DNA of 64,000 nucleotides from Nemorincola caseinilytica (GTDB taxonomy: Bacteria > Bacteroidota > Bacteroidia > Chitinophagales > Chitinophagaceae), in assembly GCF_039540515.1 (NCBI RefSeq), contig NZ_BAABFA010000010.1:337029-401028 (forward strand), written 5' to 3'. The notes beneath the pieces are model-generated. The model saw nothing but the letters and a program-made list of their open reading frames with translations, did not search any database and was not told the origin of the DNA. Below are positions 17,098-24,497 of this stretch, one piece after another. Each line of letters opens with the position of its first letter. The stretch's first letter is position 1. Position numbers and translations under genes: made by a program.

Positions 17098-17780
17098 TGA
17101 CGCCAAGACAATATGAAGAACTGATAAGTAAACACTACAGTACGAATGGATATACTGTTGAACTTACACCCGTCAGCGGGGACTATGGTGTTGATCTATT
17201 TGCGGTAAAAGGCAAAAGGAAATTGGCGGTGCAGGTGAAAATGTATGGGCATACCACAAGAAAAATCAATCGTCAAACGATAATGGAGTTACACGGTGCG
17301 AAGGACTACTTCGAGTGTACAGGTGCGGCTATTGTAACTGATGGTATTCTGTTACCCGACGCGGTGGAAGTAGCGAATAAGCTTGGCATTGAGATCGTTT
17401 ACATAAAGGCCGATCATACAACGTCACGCCCATCGAAGAAAAACACACAAGAAATAACTTTCGATAGTATCTGGCAAAACTACATAATGCCCCTTCAAGG
17501 AAAAACACTCCTTAAATCAGACGGCGGAACGAATACGATTACCAAAGTTGATTGGGGTGGAATAGAGCGCATCACATCGAATGGTAATAAGGGTAAAATA
17601 AAAATGGAGATTTTTAAAATGAGCATAAACAAGTTGCTGAAGACTGGGTATATCACTCGAGAAGAAATTAATCAGAATTATCCGGGCAGAGCTTCATCCG
17701 GCATAATACTCATTCTGTCTCAAGTGCCAGTGTTTAAGATGAGTAAAAACCCGAATGGTCTAACTTATTCTTTGAAATGA
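17094..17780 (+). CDS. Mrr-like PD-(D/E)XK restriction endonuclease
   Basis: 228 residues. The N-terminal ~105 form an Mrr-type restriction domain: YEELISKHYSTNGY, then GDYGVDLFAVKG with the metal-binding Asp (~34), then LAVQVKMYG with the QxK motif (~47-49), then IVTDGILLPDAVEVANKLG. The C-terminal ~120 residues carry no recognised domain; a helix-rich stretch (MSINKLLKTGYITREEINQ) may bind DNA or the partner. It is coupled to the GIY-YIG gene. Mrr proteins cut modified DNA, so this pair may target methylated or otherwise altered DNA; that is inference. Confidence 0.8.
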   Translation: MMTPRQYEELISKHYSTNGYTVELTPVSGDYGVDLFAVKGKRKLAVQVKMYGHTTRKINRQTIMELHGAKDYFECTGAAIVTDGILLPDAVEVANKLGIEIVYIKADHTTSRPSKKNTQEITFDSIWQNYIMPLQGKTLLKSDGGTNTITKVDWGGIERITSNGNKGKIKMEIFKMSINKLLKTGYITREEINQNYPGRASSGIILILSQVPVFKMSKNPNGLTYSLK

Positions 17781-17991
17781 ATAGCGTTCATCGTTTTGTG
17801 ACAACTTCATTATATTCGCTTAGATACTCATCCAGACACACGCAGTATTACGCTCATATCTTGCTCAATGGAACGTGAAAATTGAGCCTTTATCGCAACT
17901 ATCATTGCAAGTGTCGATTTTACATCCACCACAAATATTCTGAAAGGCTTGCCTGCCTTGCATTTCGTCCAGTTTGACTCTTAATCACAGC

Positions 17992-18010
17992 ACCTGATTA
18001 AGTATCAGGT
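17992..18010. other. Hairpin downstream of the HEPN gene
   Basis: acctgat (17992-17998) pairs with atcaggt (18004-18010) around a 5-base loop, ten bases beyond the HEPN gene stop. There is no T-run on either strand, so it is a weak terminator candidate at most. Confidence 0.3.
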
Positions 18011-18019
18011 ATCCTCTAC

Positions 18020-18676
18020 TTAGCACCTTCCCGTAAATAGTATTTTCAACCTTTCGATTAAGCTAAATTTATCCCAGGTCAGAAATGTCGGTACTCTACT
18101 AACAGCTCCGGTTATTTCGTAATTATTAAGTTCTTCATCAAGAGTAGCTAAACCATTTAGTATTAAAACTACATTTGCTTTTTCAGTTGCAGGATCCAAC
18201 GGTGTTTGTGTCTGGAATGACTGGTGAGCAATGTCGCCTCTATTTTTACCAAAGTTATTAAGCGTAGTTTTTAATAACGGGTCTACATCAAAGCCAATCG
18301 GCCGAAAGAAGTTAATTAGACTATTTTCTTTCACACCATTATTACTTTTAATTACATCCTTCAAATTGTTATAGGACTTAGCCACCATAGAATAAGGTAA
18401 ATCTTTTTTACCGTTGTAGCTAAATGCCAAATGGAATATAATAGGAGAAATCATTGCTTTATTGGCATTCCATTTATTGTATGCTCTATCAATTATCTCC
18501 GTGGTATAATCTTCTAAATAGGCTTCAATTTCTGCATGACAAAGCAAACAATATGAGCGAATCATATCTTGGTCTTGAGGGGTATATGATCCCGTGAGAT
18601 TAATAGCAGGTAACAAATGGCCTTCCAACTGCGTTGTTCTGGCAACAAGTGTATTATATCTTGCAGATGTCGCCAT
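18020..18676 (-). CDS. HEPN-domain protein (RiboL-PSP-HEPN / MAE_28990-like)
   Basis: 218 helical residues with the HEPN ribonuclease signature Rx4H: Arg146 and His151 in NRGDIAHQSF. The N-terminal helix contains SYCLLCHAEIEAYLEDYTTE, typical of RiboL-PSP/MAE_28990-type HEPN proteins. HEPN proteins usually cleave RNA when activated and serve as toxins in abortive infection or toxin-antitoxin systems. The gene starts four bases after the DUF262 gene ends, so the two are one operon. It is AT-rich. The family assignment comes from pattern memory, not a search. Confidence 0.72.
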   Translation of the reverse strand: MATSARYNTLVARTTQLEGHLLPAINLTGSYTPQDQDMIRSYCLLCHAEIEAYLEDYTTEIIDRAYNKWNANKAMISPIIFHLAFSYNGKKDLPYSMVAKSYNNLKDVIKSNNGVKENSLINFFRPIGFDVDPLLKTTLNNFGKNRGDIAHQSFQTQTPLDPATEKANVVLILNGLATLDEELNNYEITGAVSRVPTFLTWDKFSLIERLKILFTGRC

Positions 18677-18680
18677 TACT

Positions 18681-19874
18681 TTATATGAGTTTAATTCCGG
18701 AATCAGTTTTTTGAGGAACTTTTATCTCTTTATTCAAAATGGACTTCAGCCCATTGCCCCATTCTGAATATCGTTTAGCAGTAGGTTCGATGTTCTTTGT
18801 TGAGCTTTCCAAACTTTTTAAAAATTCAATGTCATTTGAGCACAAATTTTTAAAATGCGCAACAACCTCGTCCTTCTTTTGTATCGCTTCCTCTCGAATT
18901 TCTGGGATAGAGAAATAATAAGACATTATATCAAAGACCGGTCTGTTAAAAACACCTGTAAATTCATTTTCCGAATATTTATTGAAAGCATCATCCCCAA
19001 ATATTTTGAACGTAGCATCAATAGCATTTTTAAGCTCTTCCGCTTGTGTTAATATTCCAGAACTGTCTTTATCATACTCTTTATTTAGTAAATCGCAAGT
19101 GGTATCCAAGAAGTCCTTTAGATTCCCGGTATATGATTCAATGTAATTTTTAAAAGCATAGTATCTTACAACCAACTCTACATCTCGCATTCTGTAGTCT
19201 GGCTTTTTAATTCTTAGTGCATTTTTTATTTGATCTGTTTGTGCGGAAAAGTTATCTGCAAAAGACGTAAAAGAGCCTGGAATCAATGCCTGTCTGAGTT
19301 CTTGGGGCGATAAAGGCAGACTACCGGTATTTAGCCTTAAAAAAACTGCATAGAGAAAATTTTGACTAGGCCAGTTCCTTATAATAACCGTTCGGATGGG
19401 CTGGTTATCGAACGATGATGTATATTTTGAGAAATCGAACTGGGCTAATAAATCAGTATATTTTTTCCCGTTTAAGTCATCCAGTATTTTTAGTCCTGTA
19501 AGTTTGAGTGGACTAAAATCATCATTTTCATCAGTAACACAAAATTGCCTAATGCTTAATAGCCGTTGTTTTCCATCAATAACAATATAAGAACCACGTT
19601 TGTCTTTCCTTTCCGCAAGGATTAATGGTGGAATTGGTAATCCCAAAATAGCAGATTCAATAAATCTACTTTTTCTGTCCGTACCCCAAGCATCTCTTCT
19701 TTGAAAATTTGGAGAGAGTTCAATATTCCCCTTTTTTAACTGGGATATTATTGTTTCCGTAGTCCAGTCGGTACCCCATAAAACGGCATCGGAAATTTTC
19801 GTCTTATCTAAGCCCTTTAAATCGTCCTCATTTTCTTGCCCGATTTTTTCTTCTTCACTGTAATTTGCTTTCAT
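18681..19874 (-). CDS. DUF262 (ParB/sulfiredoxin-fold, DGQR-type) protein
   Basis: 397 residues. The N-terminal domain has the DUF262 hallmarks: ELSPNFQRRDAW (52-63), ESAILGLPIPPLIL (73-86) and YIVIDGKQRLLSI with the DG.QR motif at 100-104. DUF262 folds resemble ParB and may bind nucleotides or act as nucleases; they occur in defence proteins such as GmrSD. The C-terminal part is helical, and no HNH motif is seen, so it is not a complete GmrSD enzyme. It lies directly upstream of the HEPN gene and probably senses or controls it. Confidence 0.78.
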   Translation of the reverse strand: MKANYSEEEKIGQENEDDLKGLDKTKISDAVLWGTDWTTETIISQLKKGNIELSPNFQRRDAWGTDRKSRFIESAILGLPIPPLILAERKDKRGSYIVIDGKQRLLSIRQFCVTDENDDFSPLKLTGLKILDDLNGKKYTDLLAQFDFSKYTSSFDNQPIRTVIIRNWPSQNFLYAVFLRLNTGSLPLSPQELRQALIPGSFTSFADNFSAQTDQIKNALRIKKPDYRMRDVELVVRYYAFKNYIESYTGNLKDFLDTTCDLLNKEYDKDSSGILTQAEELKNAIDATFKIFGDDAFNKYSENEFTGVFNRPVFDIMSYYFSIPEIREEAIQKKDEVVAHFKNLCSNDIEFLKSLESSTKNIEPTAKRYSEWGNGLKSILNKEIKVPQKTDSGIKLI

Positions 19875-19951
19875 ATTATTTCATCTTTCTTAAAGCCAAT
19901 GTGATAAAAGTAAATTAATTATAGCAGTATTTATAATGCCAAGTGTATAAA

Positions 19952-19990
19952 GGTGCTTTGTTAGGCGCTACCCATGCAATCCGTCGATGG
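19952..19990 (+). repeat. 39-bp imperfect direct repeat, copy 1
   Basis: Matches 20581-20619 at 31 of 39 positions without gaps; the best-kept part is catgcaatcc followed by tcgat. The two copies flank the small genes at 20078-20507 in the last kilobase before the attachment site. They may be integrase arm sites or another protein's binding sites. Confidence 0.6.
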
Positions 19991-20077
19991 AACTTTGATT
20001 ACAAGTCAAAAATCCTTGCATAAAAGCAGGCATTGGGATCTTTCAGTATCTTTATTACACAATCAATTATTGACATT

Positions 20078-20338
20078 ATGGAACACAAACTGCAAACCCA
20101 ATTACATAATTTTCGCTACAACAGTTTTATTATTAAAGAACCTTTAACGATAGAGTGGTTTAGATATGACCTTGATGAGGATTTAGAGGAAAACAGTACT
20201 GGATTCAATGCTGCTGACTTGAAGTTGTTCCAGGATTATGTAGTTTCAAACGAAACGAATTTCGGAGGTCCGAAAAACTACTTTACTGTGAGCTCAGGTG
20301 AGGTTCCGATGGAGGACGTTTATGAATTTAGTTCCTGA
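20078..20338 (+). CDS. Small acidic hypothetical protein
   Basis: 86 residues from the ATG at 20078, acidic (DLDEDLEENSTGFNAADLKL). An in-frame upstream ATG at 20033 would add a hydrophobic stretch and is less likely. It overlaps the next small frame by 17 bases and lies between the two 39-bp repeats. No family is recognised; composition is compatible with a small inhibitor or antitoxin, which is not demonstrated. Confidence 0.45.
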   Translation: MEHKLQTQLHNFRYNSFIIKEPLTIEWFRYDLDEDLEENSTGFNAADLKLFQDYVVSNETNFGGPKNYFTVSSGEVPMEDVYEFSS

Positions 20339-20507
20339 TGAACGCTTGCGGCATCCTGAATACCTCGTAATTAAACCAAAACCATCGATAGAACGGGATG
20401 GAAAGATTTCCCGCTTCATGGACATTATGTTGTCAACCAATGATGAGGATAACCACACATATAACTTACCCTTTGGAGTTGTCGGCAGAATCATAAGCAT
20501 GAGTTAG
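20322..20507 (+). CDS. Small basic hypothetical protein
   Basis: 61 residues from the ATG at 20322, mixed charge, with RHPEYLVIKPKPSIE in the N-terminal half. It overlaps the end of the preceding acidic frame, so translation may be coupled. No family is recognised; the frame could be spurious. Confidence 0.35.
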   Translation: MNLVPDERLRHPEYLVIKPKPSIERDGKISRFMDIMLSTNDEDNHTYNLPFGVVGRIISMS

Positions 20508-20580
20508 TGACAGCGTTGGTGGCCTCAACCGCCTCAATCAGTTGCCGGTAATAACAAGTCGCATATTCAGTCACAATACT

Positions 20581-20619
20581 GGTGCTTCGCCACGCGCTGC
20601 GCATGCAATCCATCGATAG
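20581..20619 (+). repeat. 39-bp imperfect direct repeat, copy 2
   Basis: Partner of 19952-19990 (31/39 identity), 101 bases before the tRNA fragment. Confidence 0.6.
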
Positions 20620-20720
20620 TAAAACAAATACTCAATATTGTACGTTACATAGTTTCAATCATTGACAGACAAGCAAAAGGAAGTATTGAGCCACAAGGAT
20701 AATTGCCCATGCGTAGCTCT

Positions 20721-20765
20721 CTCATAATCAGGTGGTCCTAGGTTCAAGTCCTAGTGGGCCCACCA
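20721..20765 (+). tRNA. 3' half of a CAU-anticodon tRNA gene; right attachment site of the element
   Basis: Reads as anticodon loop ctcataa (20721-20727), 3' anticodon stem tcagg, variable region, T-arm ctagg/ttcaagt/cctag (20738-20754), acceptor strand tgggccc, discriminator a and encoded cca (20763-20765). The 5' half (acceptor, D-arm, 5' anticodon stem) is missing, so this is not a functional tRNA as it stands. Tyrosine integrases commonly cross over in the anticodon loop and leave such a fragment; the intact tRNA should lie at the left end of the element, outside the window. CAU could be Met or a Lys2C34-modified Ile tRNA. Confidence 0.85.
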
Positions 20766-20776
20766 AAATTTCGCGA

Positions 20777-20807
20777 AGATGCCGGATCTCCCGGCATCTT
20801 TCTTTTT
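20777..20807 (+). terminator. Rho-independent terminator of the tRNA gene
   Basis: 9-bp stem agatgccgg (20777-20785) with ccggcatct (20791-20799), 5-base loop, then a T-rich tract (ttcttttttg). It lies 11 bases after the tRNA CCA end. Confidence 0.85.
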
Positions 20808-21161
20808 TGTGCGGTTATGGTTGTCCCCGTAGTTGTCCCTAAGCTCAATATTAGCCTTGAGTAGACCATAAAACCTTTTAAAGAGATCTTTTGGTTGTCC
20901 TTTGCATGATCGTCTTTATATATCCTCCAATTTAGTATCATCGACAAGAAAAGGGTATCCTCTTTTGCTTGTTAGTAAATAAGAGCATAGGTCGGGGATC
21001 TGCTTTGAGCCACTTTGACGATGGCTGCCTTGCACCCATCCACAGGCAGGGCGCACGCTACCATACTCTCATACTTTTTAATACATTTGCAGCAGACCCC
21101 GGCTATTCCTTCTACCTCATCAGTATAATGGATGTGTATGGGCCTGTAACAACATTCGACC
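20808..21161. other. Intergenic region between the tRNA and the sugar cluster
   Basis: No convincing gene. A minus-strand frame across 20744-20947 ends in a GTTTGTT-like pattern that recalls integrase ends but also runs through the tRNA fragment, so I do not call it. A -7-like box tacatttg at about 21083-21090 may belong to the promoter of the downstream cluster. Confidence 0.4.
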
Positions 21162-21587
21162 TTGAATTACAAAGCCCCGCATATCATAGAATTCCCCAAG
21201 CTGGGGGAAAGCCCCACAGGATACATCTCGGTGACAGAGAACCGGCAAATGCCCTTTGAGATAAAAAGGGTGTTCTGGACCTATTTCACCCCCGAGAGCG
21301 TGGTGCGCGGGCGGCATGCACACTACAAGACCGAACAGGTGATAGTGGCCGCCGCCGGCAGGATCATCGTATCTACCGAGAATGCCGCCGGGGAGATAGA
21401 GGTCTTCACGCTCAATGAGCCTACACAGGGGGTGTACATACCACCCAATGTATGGCATACCATGCAGTACTCGCATACGGCCATACAATTGGTACTGGCC
21501 TCTACAGAGTATACCGAGGCCGACTATATAAGGAAGTACGACGACTTCAGGCAGGTGTGGGGCACAGAAGCGGCAAATAACAAATAA
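21162..21587 (+). CDS. Sugar 3,4-ketoisomerase, QdtA/FdtA-like cupin
   Basis: A 141-residue cupin of the QdtA/FdtA (WxcM-like) family, which converts dTDP-4-keto-6-deoxyglucose to the 3-keto isomer, a step towards 3-amino-3,6-dideoxyhexoses. The core is IKRVFWTYFTP, then RGRHAHYKTEQV with active-site-type His52 and His54, then PPNVWHTMQYS. The start is a TTG at 21162; an in-frame stop at 21147 rules out any longer form and no in-frame ATG is available near it. It is followed after ~46 bases by its natural partner, an aminotransferase. Surface glycan biosynthesis in the cytoplasm. Confidence 0.85.
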   Translation: MNYKAPHIIEFPKLGESPTGYISVTENRQMPFEIKRVFWTYFTPESVVRGRHAHYKTEQVIVAAAGRIIVSTENAAGEIEVFTLNEPTQGVYIPPNVWHTMQYSHTAIQLVLASTEYTEADYIRKYDDFRQVWGTEAANNK

Positions 21588-21633
21588 CACCATATACCAA
21601 AAACACGACGGGAAGGAAGATCCCCGCAAGCTC

Positions 21634-22737
21634 ATGAGAATACCTTTTCTTTCGTTCGCAAAAATGAATGCCGATGTAAGGGCGAAGCTCACCCCGGCAT
21701 TCGAGCAGTTCATAGATTCGGGTTGGTATATACTGGGCAGTGCGGTATCTGCGTTCGAACAAGAGTATGCGGCATGGTCGGGTACCACCCACTGTATAGG
21801 CGTGGCCAATGGGCTGGACGCCCTGGTGCTATCGCTCAAGGCCCTGAACATAGGCCCCGGAGACGAGGTGATAGTACCATCCAACACTTATATAGCCTCA
21901 TGGCTGGCCGTGTCTTATGTGGGCGCCACACCGGTACCCGTAGAGCCCCATGCCGCCACCTGCAACATAGACCCCACGCTTATAGAGGCCGCCATCACCC
22001 CGGCCACCAGGGCCATAATGCCCGTGCACCTCTATGGCCAGTGCTGCGAAATGCAGCAGATAGTAGATATAGCCACACGCCATGGGCTGCATATAGTAGA
22101 GGACAATGCACAGGCGCAGGGCGCTACCTGCAATGGCAGGCTCACCGGTAGCTTTGGCGCGGTGAACGGCACCAGCTTTTACCCCGGCAAGAACCTGGGC
22201 GCCTATGGCGATGCCGGTGCCGTGACCACCAGCGACCCTGCCCTGGACAAGCGTGTGCGCATGCTGCGCAACTACGGCTCTGAGAAAAAATATTACAACG
22301 AGGAAAAAGGCATCAACTCGCGGCTGGACGAGTTACAGGCAGCCCTGCTGAGCGCAAAGCTGCCCTACCTGCAGCAGTGGAACCACGAGCGTGTGCAGAT
22401 AGCCGCCTGGTACAACGAAGCGCTGGCGGGTATACCCGGCCTGCGCCTGCCACAGGTGGCCGAGGGCTGCACCCATGTATACCACATATATATGGTGAGG
22501 ACCGAAAGGCGGGACGAACTGCAGGCATGGCTGGCCGGTAAGGGTATAGGCACACTCATACACTACCCGGTGGCGCCGCACATGCAGCAGGCCTATGCCG
22601 ACCTCGGCTATAAGAAAGGCGACTTTCCGCTGGCCGAGGAGATAGCGGCCACCTGCCTTAGCCTGCCGCTATACCCCGGCCTGTCTTTCGAGGCCGTGCA
22701 GGAGATAGCCAGCCATATCAAAGACCTCTTCAGATAG
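21634..22737 (+). CDS. DegT/DnrJ/EryC1 sugar aminotransferase, QdtB/FdtB-like
   Basis: A 367-residue PLP-dependent aminotransferase that would transfer an amino group to the 3-keto sugar made by the preceding ketoisomerase. PLP-binding features are visible: VANGLDALVLSL (~58-69), HIVEDNAQAQGA with Asp157, and SFYPGKNLGAYGDAG with the Schiff-base Lys186. C-terminal NSRLDELQAALL and a PVAPHMQQAY segment are typical. The length matches the family. The expected product is a dTDP-3-amino-3,6-dideoxyhexose, later N-modified. Confidence 0.88.
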   Translation: MRIPFLSFAKMNADVRAKLTPAFEQFIDSGWYILGSAVSAFEQEYAAWSGTTHCIGVANGLDALVLSLKALNIGPGDEVIVPSNTYIASWLAVSYVGATPVPVEPHAATCNIDPTLIEAAITPATRAIMPVHLYGQCCEMQQIVDIATRHGLHIVEDNAQAQGATCNGRLTGSFGAVNGTSFYPGKNLGAYGDAGAVTTSDPALDKRVRMLRNYGSEKKYYNEEKGINSRLDELQAALLSAKLPYLQQWNHERVQIAAWYNEALAGIPGLRLPQVAEGCTHVYHIYMVRTERRDELQAWLAGKGIGTLIHYPVAPHMQQAYADLGYKKGDFPLAEEIAATCLSLPLYPGLSFEAVQEIASHIKDLFR

Positions 22738-22822
22738 CGGGTATAGTTATAGCGCTATTTGCCATGAGGAAGAGAGTACAGGTAAGACAGTATTAACGCA
22801 AAAAGCACACCGATTATAAAAA

Positions 22823-23755
22823 ATGGGCATAGAAGTAAGAACAGACATTTTGCCGCCACCGCAGCACGAAGGTGACATATTCAATACGATGGCGTTCTTC
22901 GGTCTGTACAAAAAGCCCGGGTCGGTCTTCCTGCTGCTGTACCGCGATGGCGGGTATGCAGGCCATGTACACTTTACCGATATAGCGCCCCATGTTTTTA
23001 AAAGCCCCTACAGGGGCACCTATGGTGGTTTCGAATTTGCCGAAGGAACACCGCCCGATGTGGCAAAAGAGTGCATAGAGGCTGCATGCAGCTACCTGCA
23101 GCAGCAGCACGGTGCCCGAAAGATAATTATCACCACTGCGCCCTTTGCGCACAGCGTGCATCGTTCTTCCTGGCATTATCATCTGTACATGAATTGCGGT
23201 TTTGCGGTACAGGGGCAGGAGATAAACCACGCCCTGGTGGTAGATGATACCCCCATACTGGAAAAAATGATGCGCAACAACCGCAAGCGGTACAACAAGT
23301 GCCAGCGCGAGGGTTTCGGGTTCGTGCAGGTGACAGAGCCAGAGCAGTTCGCCGACATTTACAATGTGATACATGCCAACAGGGACGCCCGTGGCTATAC
23401 CGTGAGCATGACGCTGGAGCAGATAATGGACCTGTACCGCGTGTTCCCGCAGCGGTTGTTCTTTTTCAAGGTCACGGGGGGCGAAGGCGATGCTGCATCG
23501 GCCATTTGCATCAGGCTTAGTAGTAGTGTGCTATATGTTTTTTACTGGGGCCATACACCCGGGTTCGAACAGTATAGCCCTGTAGCATACCTGGCGGGTG
23601 GTATATACGACTTTGCCCGGCAGCAGGGCTACAGCCTCATAGATGCCGGTACGTCGTCGCTGGATGGCGTGCCCAATTTCGGGCTGGCGGCCTTCAAAGA
23701 GAATCTCGGGTTCACCGCATCATTAAAGCTAACATATTCCAAGACATATGAATAG
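22823..23755 (+). CDS. FemAB / GNAT-fold acyl- or aminoacyltransferase-like protein
   Basis: 310 residues with a FemAB-like double GNAT fold. The N-terminal half is degenerate; the C-terminal half contains MRNNRKRYNKCQREGFGFVQ, FFFKVTGGEGDAASAICIRL, and the end DAGTSSLDGVPNFGLAAFKE with the typical FK.NLG tail. Such proteins acylate sugars or peptides; by context it may acylate the amino group of the sugar made upstream, which is inference. It overlaps the following methyltransferase gene by eight bases. Confidence 0.65.
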   Translation: MGIEVRTDILPPPQHEGDIFNTMAFFGLYKKPGSVFLLLYRDGGYAGHVHFTDIAPHVFKSPYRGTYGGFEFAEGTPPDVAKECIEAACSYLQQQHGARKIIITTAPFAHSVHRSSWHYHLYMNCGFAVQGQEINHALVVDDTPILEKMMRNNRKRYNKCQREGFGFVQVTEPEQFADIYNVIHANRDARGYTVSMTLEQIMDLYRVFPQRLFFFKVTGGEGDAASAICIRLSSSVLYVFYWGHTPGFEQYSPVAYLAGGIYDFARQQGYSLIDAGTSSLDGVPNFGLAAFKENLGFTASLKLTYSKTYE

Positions 23756-24497
23756 GGACCTTGCCGACTACCAGGAGCAGTATTCCAAACAGCCGTATGA
23801 GAAATACCAGGTGGCCTTCAGAAAGCGAAAGCTGAAGGAGATACTGGCCCGCTACCGGCACAACAGGCTGCTGGAAGTAGGCTGCGGACTGGAGTCTATC
23901 TTTCTGGATGTGGATACTTATGAGCAAATGGTGATAGTGGAACCTGCAGCCATATTTTACGAAAAAGCGTTGCAGGATGCTGCCCAGATGCCCGGAAAGG
24001 ACATAACTGTAGTGAACGCACTGCTGGAGGATGCGGGTGCTGCCATAGCCGGGCGCAACTATGATATGGTGCTTGTAAGCAGCCTGCTGCACGAGATACC
24101 CGACCAGCAGCGGTTCCTGGGTACTGTGCATGGCCTGTGCGGCCCCGATACCGTTGTTCATATAAATGTTCCCAATGCCAGGTCCTTTCACCGGCTACTG
24201 GCCGTAGAGATGGGGCTGATAAAGAGCGAGTTCACCCCCTCGGACAGCAATATCCTCTTTCAGCAGCATACCGTGTTCGATGAGGACCTGCTATGCCGCG
24301 TAGTACAGCAGGCCGGTTTCGAGGTGGTAGAAAGCGGGTCTTATTCCTTCAAGCCATTCACCCACGGCCAGTTGCAGAAGATGATAGATGCCGGGCTCAT
24401 AACAGAGGCTATGCTGGATGGCTTCTACAAAATGGAGCGCTACCTGCCCCATCTTTGCTCTGAGATATATGTGAACGTAAAAAAACAGAAAGCATGA
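23748..24497 (+). CDS. SAM-dependent methyltransferase (class I)
   Basis: 249 residues with a Rossmann methyltransferase motif I (NRLLEVGCGLESIF, ~43-56) and a motif II/IV-like MVLVSSLLHEIPDQQ. The C-terminal part (VPNARSFHRLLAVEMGL, then VFDEDLLCRVVQQAGFEV) resembles the same part of the methyltransferase at 25911-26642, so the two are paralogues. Overlaps its neighbours on both sides, indicating a tight operon. The substrate is unknown, presumably a glycan intermediate. Confidence 0.85.
   Translation: MNRDLADYQEQYSKQPYEKYQVAFRKRKLKEILARYRHNRLLEVGCGLESIFLDVDTYEQMVIVEPAAIFYEKALQDAAQMPGKDITVVNALLEDAGAAIAGRNYDMVLVSSLLHEIPDQQRFLGTVHGLCGPDTVVHINVPNARSFHRLLAVEMGLIKSEFTPSDSNILFQQHTVFDEDLLCRVVQQAGFEVVESGSYSFKPFTHGQLQKMIDAGLITEAMLDGFYKMERYLPHLCSEIYVNVKKQKA

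Noticed and set aside
17986..18014. Hairpin gcacctga...tcaggt resembling the anticodon arm of the CAU tRNA, a possible second attachment site
   Set aside because: Only the 7-bp stem matches; the loop differs and no T-arm or acceptor follows on either strand.
20744..20947. Minus-strand frame ending in a GTTTGTT-like pattern, a possible integrase remnant
   Set aside because: It runs through the tRNA fragment and terminator and is too short to show a domain.
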